A stretch of DNA of 45,588 nucleotides from Nitrospirota bacterium (GTDB lineage: Bacteria; Nitrospirota; Thermodesulfovibrionia; Thermodesulfovibrionales; JdFR-88): NCBI GenBank assembly GCA_021789215.1, contig JAJYJS010000014.1:1-45588 (forward strand), written 5' to 3'. The position numbers and the translations under genes were made by a program. This document shows, piece after piece, positions 1 to 6,924 of the stretch. The notes beneath the pieces are model-generated. The model was given only the letters and a program-made list of their open reading frames with translations. It was not told the DNA's origin and did no database searches. The stretch's first letter is position 1, and each line of letters starts with the position of its first letter.

Positions 1-2
1 AT

Positions 3-881
3 ACCTACAAGGCAAGCAAGGGAACGGCGAAGGAAGGGCATTTCGGGATAACTACTGCGATGACGACGACGGTCACGGGTTCCATCAACGGGCTCTGCAC
101 GCCGTGCCACGACCCGCACGGGGTAAGCCCATCGCTCGGGGCCAACCAGGCCTACGGCGTGCCGCTTCTCAAAGGCACATGGCTCACCTCCCCCTATAAG
201 GAGGATGCCGCGCCTTTAGCCACCAACTTGCAAGTTGGTGGCAGCCCGCAGGGGCCGTCTAAATGGGCCGGCGCTAGTACGCCCGGATATCACATAGACC
301 AGAACACGTTCGAGACGCTCCCGGCAACGGCTCCCTATACATGGAATTTCGCCTCGCAGAAGAGGATAACCGAGACGCCGGACCAGTTCGCGGGCCTCTG
401 CCTCAAGTGCCATCCCAAGTCCAGCCTGGACCCTGGCACCAACTCGACTTGGAAGGGCGTGGACAGGATACATAATGTTGTGAAGGGCTGGGGCACCTTC
501 GGGGCAAACGCCAACAACGCCGTTCACTCTTATGTGTGCTCCAAGTGCCATGCCCCGCACGACTCGGCCCTGCCGCGGCTGCTGGTCACCAACTGCCTGG
601 ATTCCAACCACAGGGGGCAGAAGGCCTCCGGCGGCACCGCTGGGACAAGACAAATGTCTGGCAGTAACGGCAGGGGTAACGGAAGATTCCCCGCTGGCGG
701 AGGAGGTTATGGCCAGCAGCCCTATTTTTATCCCTACAACGGTGGCGGCTCGTTCTTCTTCGGCATACCTGGTAGTTCGCAGAACAGTTACCCGCCGTAC
801 CGCGTATGCCATGATAACGCCAACACCACCGGCGAGACATGGCCGGCCATCGAGCACTGGAACTCAAAGACGCCGTGGTAG
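3..881 (+). CDS. Secreted multiheme c-type cytochrome, 3' part only
   Basis: The frame is open to the left edge of the window, so the true start lies upstream; the ATG at 60 is internal. Three canonical CxxCH heme c sites are visible, CTPCH, CLKCH and CSKCH, with wide spacing and glycine/asparagine-rich linkers as in large periplasmic or extracellular respiratory cytochromes. A fourth site near the C terminus reads YRVCH: the first cysteine is tyrosine (tac instead of tgc), so it probably cannot hold a normal two-thioether heme. A tail region with a CLDSNHRG stretch and a Gly/Tyr/Phe-rich segment follows. It lies 39 bp upstream of an exported CnaB-like protein. Role as an electron carrier is inferred from the heme motifs; the exact family and total heme number cannot be told from this fragment. 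Confidence 0.85.
   Translation, partial: TYKASKGTAKEGHFGITTAMTTTVTGSINGLCTPCHDPHGVSPSLGANQAYGVPLLKGTWLTSPYKEDAAPLATNLQVGGSPQGPSKWAGASTPGYHIDQNTFETLPATAPYTWNFASQKRITETPDQFAGLCLKCHPKSSLDPGTNSTWKGVDRIHNVVKGWGTFGANANNAVHSYVCSKCHAPHDSALPRLLVTNCLDSNHRGQKASGGTAGTRQMSGSNGRGNGRFPAGGGGYGQQPYFYPYNGGGSFFFGIPGSSQNSYPPYRVCHDNANTTGETWPAIEHWNSKTPW
219..242. repeat. Perfect 24-bp palindrome inside the cytochrome gene
   Basis: The half-site GCCACCAACTTG at 219-230 is followed directly by its exact reverse complement at 231-242, with no spacer. It sits in frame inside the cytochrome coding sequence and is translated as part of ATNLQVGG, between two stretches that otherwise read like ordinary cytochrome sequence. 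It looks like a short REP-type palindromic repeat that inserted without breaking the frame. No second copy was noticed in this window. Confidence 0.6.
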
Positions 882-920
882 GATAATGCTGGTGGGCGTG
901 GGAAGGGAAGCATAAAGACT

Positions 921-1646
921 ATGAAAGGGCGCATATCCCTGACATTGCTGGCCATCTGCCTGTTGTTGGTGCCGGGCGTTGCCTTCGGGCAGGCAGGCGG
1001 TGATGGTTCAATCAAGGGCAAGGTCGTCGCCCAAGGCGACGAGTCGATGTCCGGCGGCCAGGTAAAGCTGTGGGACGTGAAAGGCGGGTATTCGCCTTTA
1101 GGGCATGAATACTGGCAAGTTCAGGGCTATGCCTTCCCGATTGCGGATGACGGCAGTTTTTCCGGACAGCTCCCTGAAGGCTCGTATTATCTGATTGCGA
1201 TAAAGAAACCGGGGGAAAGCCAGGCTGGCCCGCCGCAGAAGGGAGACTTGGTCTATCCGTCCGCGGACGCCGCAAAGTCGCCGGTCTATACCGTTAAGGC
1301 GGGGCAAACGACTGATATCGGGACGATATCCGGGGCCGTTCCGCTTAAGGAGGCGTGGGTCTTGAAAGGTAAGACCGGAGTTGAAGGAACCGTCGTCGAT
1401 GCAAGCGGGGAAAAACCTTTCCAGGGTGCGCTTGTGCTTGCCAACATTGCCGGCGTTCCCCCCGCTGCCATGAGACCTCTTTTTACTTCTGACGGCAGGA
1501 CGGGCAAGGACGGCAGGTATATTATCAGATTCCCAAAAGGCGGCCAGTACCTCCTGATGGTGCTGGGGCGGAATTCCGAACCCGTCAAAGTGACGGTAAA
1601 AACGGGGGACATGACGAAAGGGATTGACATAAGGCTTACCAGGTAA
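921..1646 (+). CDS. Exported protein with carboxypeptidase-regulatory-like (CnaB-like) domains
   Basis: 241 residues. The N terminus has a clear Sec signal peptide: Lys/Arg, then a leucine-rich core, then a cleavage site near AFGQA. Two beta-sandwich repeats follow. The first has GSIKGKVVAQGDE and LPEGSYYLIAIKKPG; the second begins at GVEGTVVDASGE and ends with FPKGGQYLLMVLGR. This is the pattern of carboxypeptidase regulatory-like / prealbumin-like folds that act as binding or structural modules outside the cell. The segment GPPQKGDLVYPS recurs in the protein at 1993, so the two are paralogues. A GGAAGGG stretch lies about 12 bp before the ATG. Substrate unknown; the cytochrome and beta-helix neighbours suggest an envelope or surface role. 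Confidence 0.75.
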   Translation: MKGRISLTLLAICLLLVPGVAFGQAGGDGSIKGKVVAQGDESMSGGQVKLWDVKGGYSPLGHEYWQVQGYAFPIADDGSFSGQLPEGSYYLIAIKKPGESQAGPPQKGDLVYPSADAAKSPVYTVKAGQTTDIGTISGAVPLKEAWVLKGKTGVEGTVVDASGEKPFQGALVLANIAGVPPAAMRPLFTSDGRTGKDGRYIIRFPKGGQYLLMVLGRNSEPVKVTVKTGDMTKGIDIRLTR

Positions 1647-1660
1647 AGGATGGGAAGTTT

Positions 1661-1683
1661 GACATGCCGGAGAAAGGTATGTC
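1661..1683. other. Small hairpin downstream of the CnaB-like gene
   Basis: GACATGCC (1661-1668) and GGTATGTC (1676-1683) form an 8-bp stem with one G:U pair and a 7-nt loop, 15 bp after the stop codon. No T-run follows, so it is not a typical intrinsic terminator. The sequence GTCATTCTGAGTGAG at 1681 resembles the edge of the dispersed repeats seen at 16.6 and 44.5 kb and may be a remnant. Confidence 0.3.
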
Positions 1684-1728
1684 ATTCTGAGTGAGGCGGC
1701 ACAGGCTTTTTTTGAAAGGAGGTTCATG

Positions 1729-1791
1729 ATGAAGAAGCTTGCATATGTAAAACCGAAGGTGGTCGGTTCAGCGAGCGTGCATCCCTGCTGA
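1729..1791 (+). CDS. 20-residue peptide ending in VHPC; candidate modified-peptide precursor
   Basis: A tiny open frame starts with tandem ATG codons at 1726 and 1729 and ends with TGA at 1789-1791. The near-consensus ribosome site AAAGGAGG ends at 1722, giving 6 nt to the second ATG, which I take as the start. The peptide has a basic head (MKK), an aromatic/Lys/Pro middle (AYVKPK), a short VVGSAS linker and a C-terminal Val-His-Pro-Cys. No upstream in-frame start exists. A strong intrinsic terminator begins 14 bp after the stop, so this looks like a short gene with its own end. The make-up (short basic head, terminal Cys, strong ribosome site) resembles ribosomally made, enzymatically modified peptides. 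The GeoRSP maturase cassette at 12.9-15.1 kb is a possible partner, but that link is inference. A regulatory leader peptide is the main alternative. Confidence 0.55.
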   Translation: MKKLAYVKPKVVGSASVHPC

Positions 1792-1805
1792 GCCGGAGAT
1801 GAAAG

Positions 1806-1846
1806 AGAGGTGGGACCGGAACGGGTCTCACCTCTGTTTTCTTCTT
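1806..1846 (+). terminator. Rho-independent terminator after the tiny peptide gene
   Basis: AGAGGTGGGACC (1806-1817) pairs with GGTCTCACCTCT (1824-1835), giving a 12-bp stem with one G:U pair and a 6-nt loop, followed by GTTTTCTTCTT. It starts 14 bp after the stop of the 20-residue peptide. Confidence 0.8.
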
Positions 1847-1945
1847 AAGGCGCTGTTTTTACGAACAAAGATATCTGTATGTTCTCATCCAGTGCGGAAA
1901 ACAACCTTAATAAAAGTCATTCCGGTCCGTCCGGGGTTTTTTCTT

Positions 1946-1984
1946 TCACCCTCTCCCTTGGGGAGAGGGGAAGGGTGAGGGAGG
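1946..1984 (+). repeat. C/G-rich hairpin repeat, copy 1
   Basis: CCCTCTCCC and GGGAGAGGG form a tight hairpin and are followed by GAAGGGTGAGGGAG. A near-identical unit is at 16799-16837, and a diverged, inverted unit lies near 2830-2873. In this copy the GAGGGAGG tail lies 9 bp upstream of the ATG at 1993 and appears to act as that gene's ribosome-binding site. Confidence 0.6.
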
Positions 1985-1992
1985 TAAAACGG

Positions 1993-2826
1993 ATGATTTC
2001 TGTCAAACGGAGTCTTGGGCTTCCTTTTTTTTCCGTAATAATCGCCTTTTTCCTGTCCGGCGCCTTTGCGGGCCAGGGCGGCGCTGCGGCGAAGGGCGTT
2101 GCGACAGGTGCCATTGCCGGAAGGATAATGATAAAGGGCGGCGGCCCCCTGGCGGACGGGCAGGTGCTCTTTTACGATGCAGCGGGAGGGCCTCCGCCTT
2201 CGCCCGGCAAATATGAGAGGACGCCTGATATAATCAGGGACATCGATGCCGGGGGAGGGTTCATCGCCGAGTTGCCCGCGGGGAAGTATTATATGCGGGC
2301 GATAAAGAGGCTTTCAGGCGACAAGGTCGGCCCGCCAAAAGAGGGGGATTACGTCTACAAGGGCGTTGATGAGAAGGGAGACCTGAAAGAATATATCATT
2401 CAGCCCGGAAGGTTTCTGGACATAGGCACCATTTCGGAGGCGGCCCCGTACAAGACGGATACCGCCGGGCGTGTGGTCACCACGGGGGTGGAAGGCATCA
2501 TCCTGGACACGAACGGGGACCCGGTCGAAAACGTGGTCGTGGTCGCCTTCGCGAAACCCTCTGTCAACAGCAAGCCGGTCTTTATTTCTGACATTTCGGA
2601 CAAGGACGGCAAATACACCCTGCCGCTGACAGCGGGCACGTATTATCTAAGGGTCAGGAACAGCTTTACGAGCGGGCCGCCCATGCCGGGCCAGATCGTC
2701 GGGTACTACGGCGACGGAAAGCCCGCGCCGATTACCCTGAAAGAGGGCGAAGTCAGGAGAGGCATCAATTTCAGCGTCATAAAATTCCCCGGCAGGGGGC
2801 CTTTCTCGGGGGCGCCGCAGAAATAG
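1993..2826 (+). CDS. Exported CnaB-like / carboxypeptidase-regulatory-like protein
   Basis: 277 residues. The ATG at 1993 is preferred over an in-frame ATG at 1879, because it has a GGGAGG ribosome site and begins a good signal peptide (MISVKRS, then a hydrophobic core ending in GAFAG). The mature part carries two beta-sandwich repeats: one with GRIMIKGGGPLADGQVLFYDA and AGKYYMRAIKRL, and one starting at GVEGIILDTNGDPVENVVV. It shares the GPPKEGDYVY segment with the 241-residue paralogue at 921. It ends in a Gly/Pro-rich tail. No catalytic residues are evident, so a binding or structural envelope role is inferred. The beta-helix protein downstream is likely functionally related. Confidence 0.75.
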   Translation: MISVKRSLGLPFFSVIIAFFLSGAFAGQGGAAAKGVATGAIAGRIMIKGGGPLADGQVLFYDAAGGPPPSPGKYERTPDIIRDIDAGGGFIAELPAGKYYMRAIKRLSGDKVGPPKEGDYVYKGVDEKGDLKEYIIQPGRFLDIGTISEAAPYKTDTAGRVVTTGVEGIILDTNGDPVENVVVVAFAKPSVNSKPVFISDISDKDGKYTLPLTAGTYYLRVRNSFTSGPPMPGQIVGYYGDGKPAPITLKEGEVRRGINFSVIKFPGRGPFSGAPQK

Positions 2827-2829
2827 TAA

Positions 2830-2873
2830 TTCCCTCACCCCCTCTGCCCCCCTCTCCCGCGGGGGCGCGGGGG
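2830..2873 (-). repeat. C/G-rich hairpin repeat, diverged inverted copy 2
   Basis: Read on the minus strand, this stretch contains GGGAGAGGGGGGCAG followed by AGGGGGTGAGGG, matching the core and tail of the units at 1946-1984 and 16799-16837 in opposite orientation. It begins 3 bp after the stop of the CnaB-like gene and could form a GC-rich hairpin at the transcript end. Confidence 0.45.
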
Positions 2874-2888
2874 GAAATGGGTGCCCGA

Positions 2889-2918
2889 TTGAGAATAAAA
2901 GCCGCGCTGTGATAACAT
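2889..2918 (+). promoter_or_regulatory. Possible sigma-70-type promoter
   Basis: TTGAGA at 2889-2894 and TAACAT at 2913-2918 are 18 bp apart, upstream of the beta-helix gene and after the GC-rich repeat that closes the preceding gene. This is sequence resemblance only. Confidence 0.3.
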
Positions 2919-2981
2919 ACATAGCGATTGAAGCGGGGCGAGTGAAGCAGGGGAGGTTTTTTCCTGAATGCGGCTCTGGAA

Positions 2982-5561
2982 ATGAGTTTTTTGTTTTCTC
3001 ATGGCGTGTTTATGACCCGTATGAAAAACGTCTTCCGGCTTGTCCTTCGCAATGCCTCCAGCATGAATAAGCCCGTGGCGGCCTTGTCTTTCCTGATTTT
3101 CCTTTTGCTTTGCCATGCGGCGTTTGGGACCGTGATAAAATCCGGCACGATATGGTCTGGCGAGGTCTCGGTCGACCAGGACGTCCTCATCCCCGCCGGG
3201 GTCACGCTGACCATCGCTCCCGGAACGACCATACGGGTGGTACCCGCGGAGAGCACCAGGACGGACCCCGAATTCCTTTCGCCACAGACCGAGATAACCG
3301 TAAGGGGCACGCTTGTGGCGGACGGACGCAAGGGCTTGCCCGTTACCTTTCTTTCTTCGGAAAAGAAGCGTGGATGGGCAGGGATAATAGTTGACGGCGG
3401 CAAGGCCGTCCTGCGCTCCGCCGCTATCCATGATGCCGATACCGCGGTTGAGGCGATAAGGGGTTTTGTGCAGCTCACGGACTCCGTGCTGACGGGAAAT
3501 AAGTACGGGCTGGTTGTCTACGGGCCTGATTCGGACGTCCATGCCGAAGGTACCCAGGTGAAAGACAACGATTACGGGGTGATGTTGCTCTCCGGGGCAA
3601 AGCTGGACAGCGTAAAAAACACCATTGTCAAGGGGAACAGGAAAAAGGACAGTTATTCCCTGTCCGCAAGGCAATACCGGCCGGCAATAAAGGAATACAG
3701 ACCGCAGGCGGGGGAGAAGAGCAGGGTATACAAAGATGACGCCTTATTGGGCACGACCATCTGGCAGGGCAGGATAGAGGTGGACGGAATTGTCCGCGTG
3801 CCGCAGGGGTCGCGGCTGATCATAACGCCGGGCACTGTTGTGGAGTTCAGGAAGAAAGACTCCAGCCATGACGGCATCGGCGAGAACGGGCTCCTCATAC
3901 AGGGGATAATCATAGCCAAGGGAACGCCGGAAAAGCCCATTTTCTTCAGATCGGCCGAGGAACACAGGGCGATGGGGGACTGGGACTCCATCAACATCAT
4001 AGACAGCGACAAGGCACAGAACCTGATAGAGTACTGCCAGATAGAGGACGCCTACAGGGGGCTGCACTTCCATTTCTCGAACGTGGCGGTCGCCAACTCC
4101 GTCCTGAAAAACAATTACAGGGGCATCCAGTTCCAGGAATCAATCGTGGAGATAAGGGACACCCGTTTCCTGGACAACAAGAGCGCGCTCCAGGCGAGGG
4201 ACTCTGAAATCGGGTTTTCGGGCAACACCATTTACAGGAACTATTCGGGCATCAATATATTCCGCGACACCATCACGTTTTCCGGCAATTCGATAATCGG
4301 CAACTACCGCGACGGGCTCAAGGTGAGGGAAGGGCTTCCCGTGGTGGAGGGAAACCTTATAGAGGGCAACAGGTTCGGCCTCATGATAATCGACGGCGCC
4401 TACGGGACATATGACGGCAACGTGATATCACACAACCTCGAATCGGGGATATCGCTAAAAAGCTCAGGCGGCATCGATATCGGCGGCAACCTTGTCCAGG
4501 GCAACGGCATCAACGGAATAAACATCCAGGATTCAGGCGCCCTGATACGCGGCAACCTCATCTCGGACAACGGCGAGAGGGGCATAGGCGTGGTGACTTT
4601 CGAGGGCAGCATAACGGGCAACAATATCCTGGACAACGGGCTCTATGACCTTGGGATAGAAGGCGCGGCCGACGTCCCGGCGCCCCTGAACTGGTGGGGC
4701 GGAGGGGACGTCCGCAAGACGATATTCGACAAGGCGGACGACCCGTCCAAGGGCAGGGCCGTTTATACGCCCGTGATGGAAAGGCCCGCCGTTTTCACCT
4801 GGCCCTTGAAAACAGTGCCGGTGGACGCGCTATGGCGCGGGGACATCGGGATAAAAGGCAGCGTCATCGTGGAGTCTGGCATTAATCTTGCTGTTAAATC
4901 AGGGGCGAAGGTGCTTTTTTCAAAGGGCGCCGGGCTTGTCGTAAGAGGAAGGATAGTTGCGCGAGGCAAAAAAAACAGGCCTGTTGTCTTTACCTCTCTC
5001 AAGGGGGGAGGCGCCGGCCAATGGGATGAGATGCTTCTGGACCATGCGGTGGGGAGCGCATTTTCAAACTGCGTTTTTTCAAACGCCACCTGGGCATTGC
5101 ACGTCCATTTCACAAATCTGAAGGTCAAAAACTGCTCTTTTTTGAATAACTACGGAGGCATGAGGTTCACGAGCGGGCCGATGGAGGTTGTGGGTTCGAC
5201 CTTCAAGGGCAACGAGATAGGCATCAGGGCGTTCAGGGGCAACGCACGCTTTGCCGGGAACGTCATAACAGGCAACAGCATAGGCCTCTTTGTCAGGGAA
5301 AAGGGCAGCGGGCTCACCCTGAGGGAGAACGATTTCTTTGACAACAACGAATACAACATACGGCTGGGCGATTTCAATACCGAGGACGTGGACGCAAGGG
5401 ACAACTGGTGGGGCGGCCCCGTCCCGTCCGAAACCATCTATGACGCAAGGAGAGAACCCGGAATCGGCATGGTGAATTACGAGCCTTACGCGAAGCGTCC
5501 GTTTTTTCCTGCGGACACCCCTGGCGGGAAACGCGTAGGTAAAGGGGCCGTGGCGAAATGA
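2982..5561 (+). CDS. Large exported right-handed parallel beta-helix protein
   Basis: 859 residues. After a hydrophobic export segment (around residues 28-49, AALSFLIFLLLCHAAFG), the protein has three repeated modules. Each opens with a W-S/Q/R-G-x-I/V strand and a T-I/L-x-I-x-P-G-T-like turn, followed by long runs of N/G-rich rungs (GNxI, GLxI). Two NWWGG motifs are at about residues 570 and 808. This is the pattern of pectate-lyase/NosD-like (CASH, PbH1) beta-helices, which bind or act on carbohydrate or serve as surface scaffolds. A good SD (GGGGAGG, 2951-2957) precedes a 5-codon frame (ATG 2968) whose TGA overlaps this ATG, suggesting coupled initiation; ATG 3012 or 3064 are alternative starts. 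It overlaps the next gene by 4 bp. Ligand unknown. Confidence 0.8.
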   Translation: MSFLFSHGVFMTRMKNVFRLVLRNASSMNKPVAALSFLIFLLLCHAAFGTVIKSGTIWSGEVSVDQDVLIPAGVTLTIAPGTTIRVVPAESTRTDPEFLSPQTEITVRGTLVADGRKGLPVTFLSSEKKRGWAGIIVDGGKAVLRSAAIHDADTAVEAIRGFVQLTDSVLTGNKYGLVVYGPDSDVHAEGTQVKDNDYGVMLLSGAKLDSVKNTIVKGNRKKDSYSLSARQYRPAIKEYRPQAGEKSRVYKDDALLGTTIWQGRIEVDGIVRVPQGSRLIITPGTVVEFRKKDSSHDGIGENGLLIQGIIIAKGTPEKPIFFRSAEEHRAMGDWDSINIIDSDKAQNLIEYCQIEDAYRGLHFHFSNVAVANSVLKNNYRGIQFQESIVEIRDTRFLDNKSALQARDSEIGFSGNTIYRNYSGINIFRDTITFSGNSIIGNYRDGLKVREGLPVVEGNLIEGNRFGLMIIDGAYGTYDGNVISHNLESGISLKSSGGIDIGGNLVQGNGINGINIQDSGALIRGNLISDNGERGIGVVTFEGSITGNNILDNGLYDLGIEGAADVPAPLNWWGGGDVRKTIFDKADDPSKGRAVYTPVMERPAVFTWPLKTVPVDALWRGDIGIKGSVIVESGINLAVKSGAKVLFSKGAGLVVRGRIVARGKKNRPVVFTSLKGGGAGQWDEMLLDHAVGSAFSNCVFSNATWALHVHFTNLKVKNCSFLNNYGGMRFTSGPMEVVGSTFKGNEIGIRAFRGNARFAGNVITGNSIGLFVREKGSGLTLRENDFFDNNEYNIRLGDFNTEDVDARDNWWGGPVPSETIYDARREPGIGMVNYEPYAKRPFFPADTPGGKRVGKGAVAK

Positions 5562-6277
5562 AAAGACGGCATAAGTATCCGGTCTCCGTTATATTGCTGT
5601 TTTTTGCCCTGATGTGCGTCCATCCGGTCCCTGCCACCTTGGCGGAAGAGACATCCGTATTAAAAGGAAAGGTAACCGATGTGTCCGGCAAGGCGGCGGA
5701 GGGCGCAATGGTGTTTTTGTATAACACCTCCGATGTGAGGAGGGCCGCGGATTTCATATCGCCTGGCACCGGCGGAAACGGCGAATATCAAATGACCGTG
5801 CCGCCCGGCCATTACTGGGCCGTGGCAAGGTTGAAGAAGTCTGGAGGATACGGGCCGCTCATGCCCGGCGACAAACATTCAGGAGACCCGGCGGAGATCG
5901 ACCTCGACCCCGGCAGCGAGACCAGCACGGATTTTGTCGTTGCGGACCTCAAAGAGGCCATGATGATGAAGAGGGAGAAAAAGGAGCGGCTCATAAAAAT
6001 AAGCGGAAGGATTATTGATGAAAAGGGCTCCCCTGTAAGCGGGGCATACGCGATTGCCAGCAGGAAGGAAAAATTTTCCGGAGTGCCCGATTATCTCTCC
6101 ACATGGGTCGACAAGGAGGGCCGGTACACGCTGTATCTCCCGAAGGGGAACTACTATATCGGGTGCGCCGGGGCCTTTCCCCCGGGACAGGATTTTCATT
6201 TCATGGGCGGGCAGGTGAACGCCGATGCGGACAAAACCGGCGTGGATATTGTATGGCGCTCCGGCGCGGGCAGATAA
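5558..6277 (+). CDS. Exported CnaB-like protein, third paralogue
   Basis: 239 residues, joined to the beta-helix gene by an ATGA overlap, so surely co-translated. A basic head and hydrophobic core (YPVSVILLFFALMCV) end near TLAEE, a typical signal peptide. Two carboxypeptidase-regulatory-like repeats follow: LKGKVTDVSGKAAEGAMVFLYN with PPGHYWAVARLK, then ISGRIIDEKGSPVSGAYAIAS with LPKGNYYIGCAG. A short Met/Lys/Glu-rich hinge (about residues 132-145) separates them. It is more distant from the paralogues at 921 and 1993 but has the same two-repeat design. Function is likely envelope binding or assembly; no enzyme signature seen. Confidence 0.7.
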   Translation: MKRRHKYPVSVILLFFALMCVHPVPATLAEETSVLKGKVTDVSGKAAEGAMVFLYNTSDVRRAADFISPGTGGNGEYQMTVPPGHYWAVARLKKSGGYGPLMPGDKHSGDPAEIDLDPGSETSTDFVVADLKEAMMMKREKKERLIKISGRIIDEKGSPVSGAYAIASRKEKFSGVPDYLSTWVDKEGRYTLYLPKGNYYIGCAGAFPPGQDFHFMGGQVNADADKTGVDIVWRSGAGR

Positions 6278-6333
6278 GGAACAGGGATATGTTAGACTAT
6301 GATGATTTTCAAGGCGAGTGGAGGTAGAGGCTT

Positions 6334-6921
6334 ATGAAAAGGGCGGCATTCAGGGCGGTATTGATTGCAGCTATGCTTGCATTATTTTCGCCGGGGGCCT
6401 GGGCCTGCGTCGGAAAGACGCTGAACGTCGGGGTCCTCAATTCAGTCGAGGGGCAGTTGTTCGCGGAGATGCTTTCCACCCTTATAAACGAGAGGACGGG
6501 CACGACGGTCAAGGTGTCCTATTACAAGGACGAGCAGGACCTTTACGGCGCCATAGAGGCAAAAAAGGTCGATATTTCCATTGAAAACACGGCAAGGGCG
6601 ATGCAGGTGCTGCGCAGGCCCGCGGACGCCGACGCAAGGAGGGCGTTTGAGGAGGTCAAGGCGGCATACGAGCAGAGGATGGGGCTCGTGTGGCTGAGAC
6701 CGTTTGGGTTCCTGAGGGGCGGCGGAAGCGCCCCGTCCTATACCGCGGCGGTCCTCAGGATGGAGGTCGTCAATAATTTCCCGGCCCTCCCCAGGGTCAT
6801 CAACAAGCTGGGCGAAGCGATAAACGATGCGACGTACACGAGGCTTATCAGGTCCGTCCAGTCGGGCGAGGCGCCCAAGACCGTGGCAAGGGATTTTCTG
6901 AGATCAAAGAAGATAATATGA
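6334..6921 (+). CDS. Short periplasmic solute-binding-like protein (OpuAC/ProX type)
   Basis: 195 residues with a signal peptide (MKRAAFRAVLIAAMLALFSPGAWA) and a GGAGG ribosome site upstream. The start of the mature protein, TLNVGVLNSVEGQLFAEMLS followed by GTTVKVSYYKDEQDLYGAIEAKKVDISIEN, resembles the first lobe of glycine-betaine/choline (OpuAC-like) binding proteins. The usual second lobe is missing, because family members are normally about 280-300 residues. The rest is helical and charged. No ABC permease or ATPase is nearby, so a transport role is doubtful; a sensing or chaperone role is possible. It is followed by ResB with 3 bp between the stop and its GTG. Confidence 0.5.
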   Translation: MKRAAFRAVLIAAMLALFSPGAWACVGKTLNVGVLNSVEGQLFAEMLSTLINERTGTTVKVSYYKDEQDLYGAIEAKKVDISIENTARAMQVLRRPADADARRAFEEVKAAYEQRMGLVWLRPFGFLRGGGSAPSYTAAVLRMEVVNNFPALPRVINKLGEAINDATYTRLIRSVQSGEAPKTVARDFLRSKKII

Positions 6922-6924
6922 CAA

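Noticed and set aside
1659-1687. Promoter with perfect TTGACA at 1659
   Set aside because: The only hexamer at normal spacing is TCATTC, and the TTGACA lies in a hairpin; not convincing.
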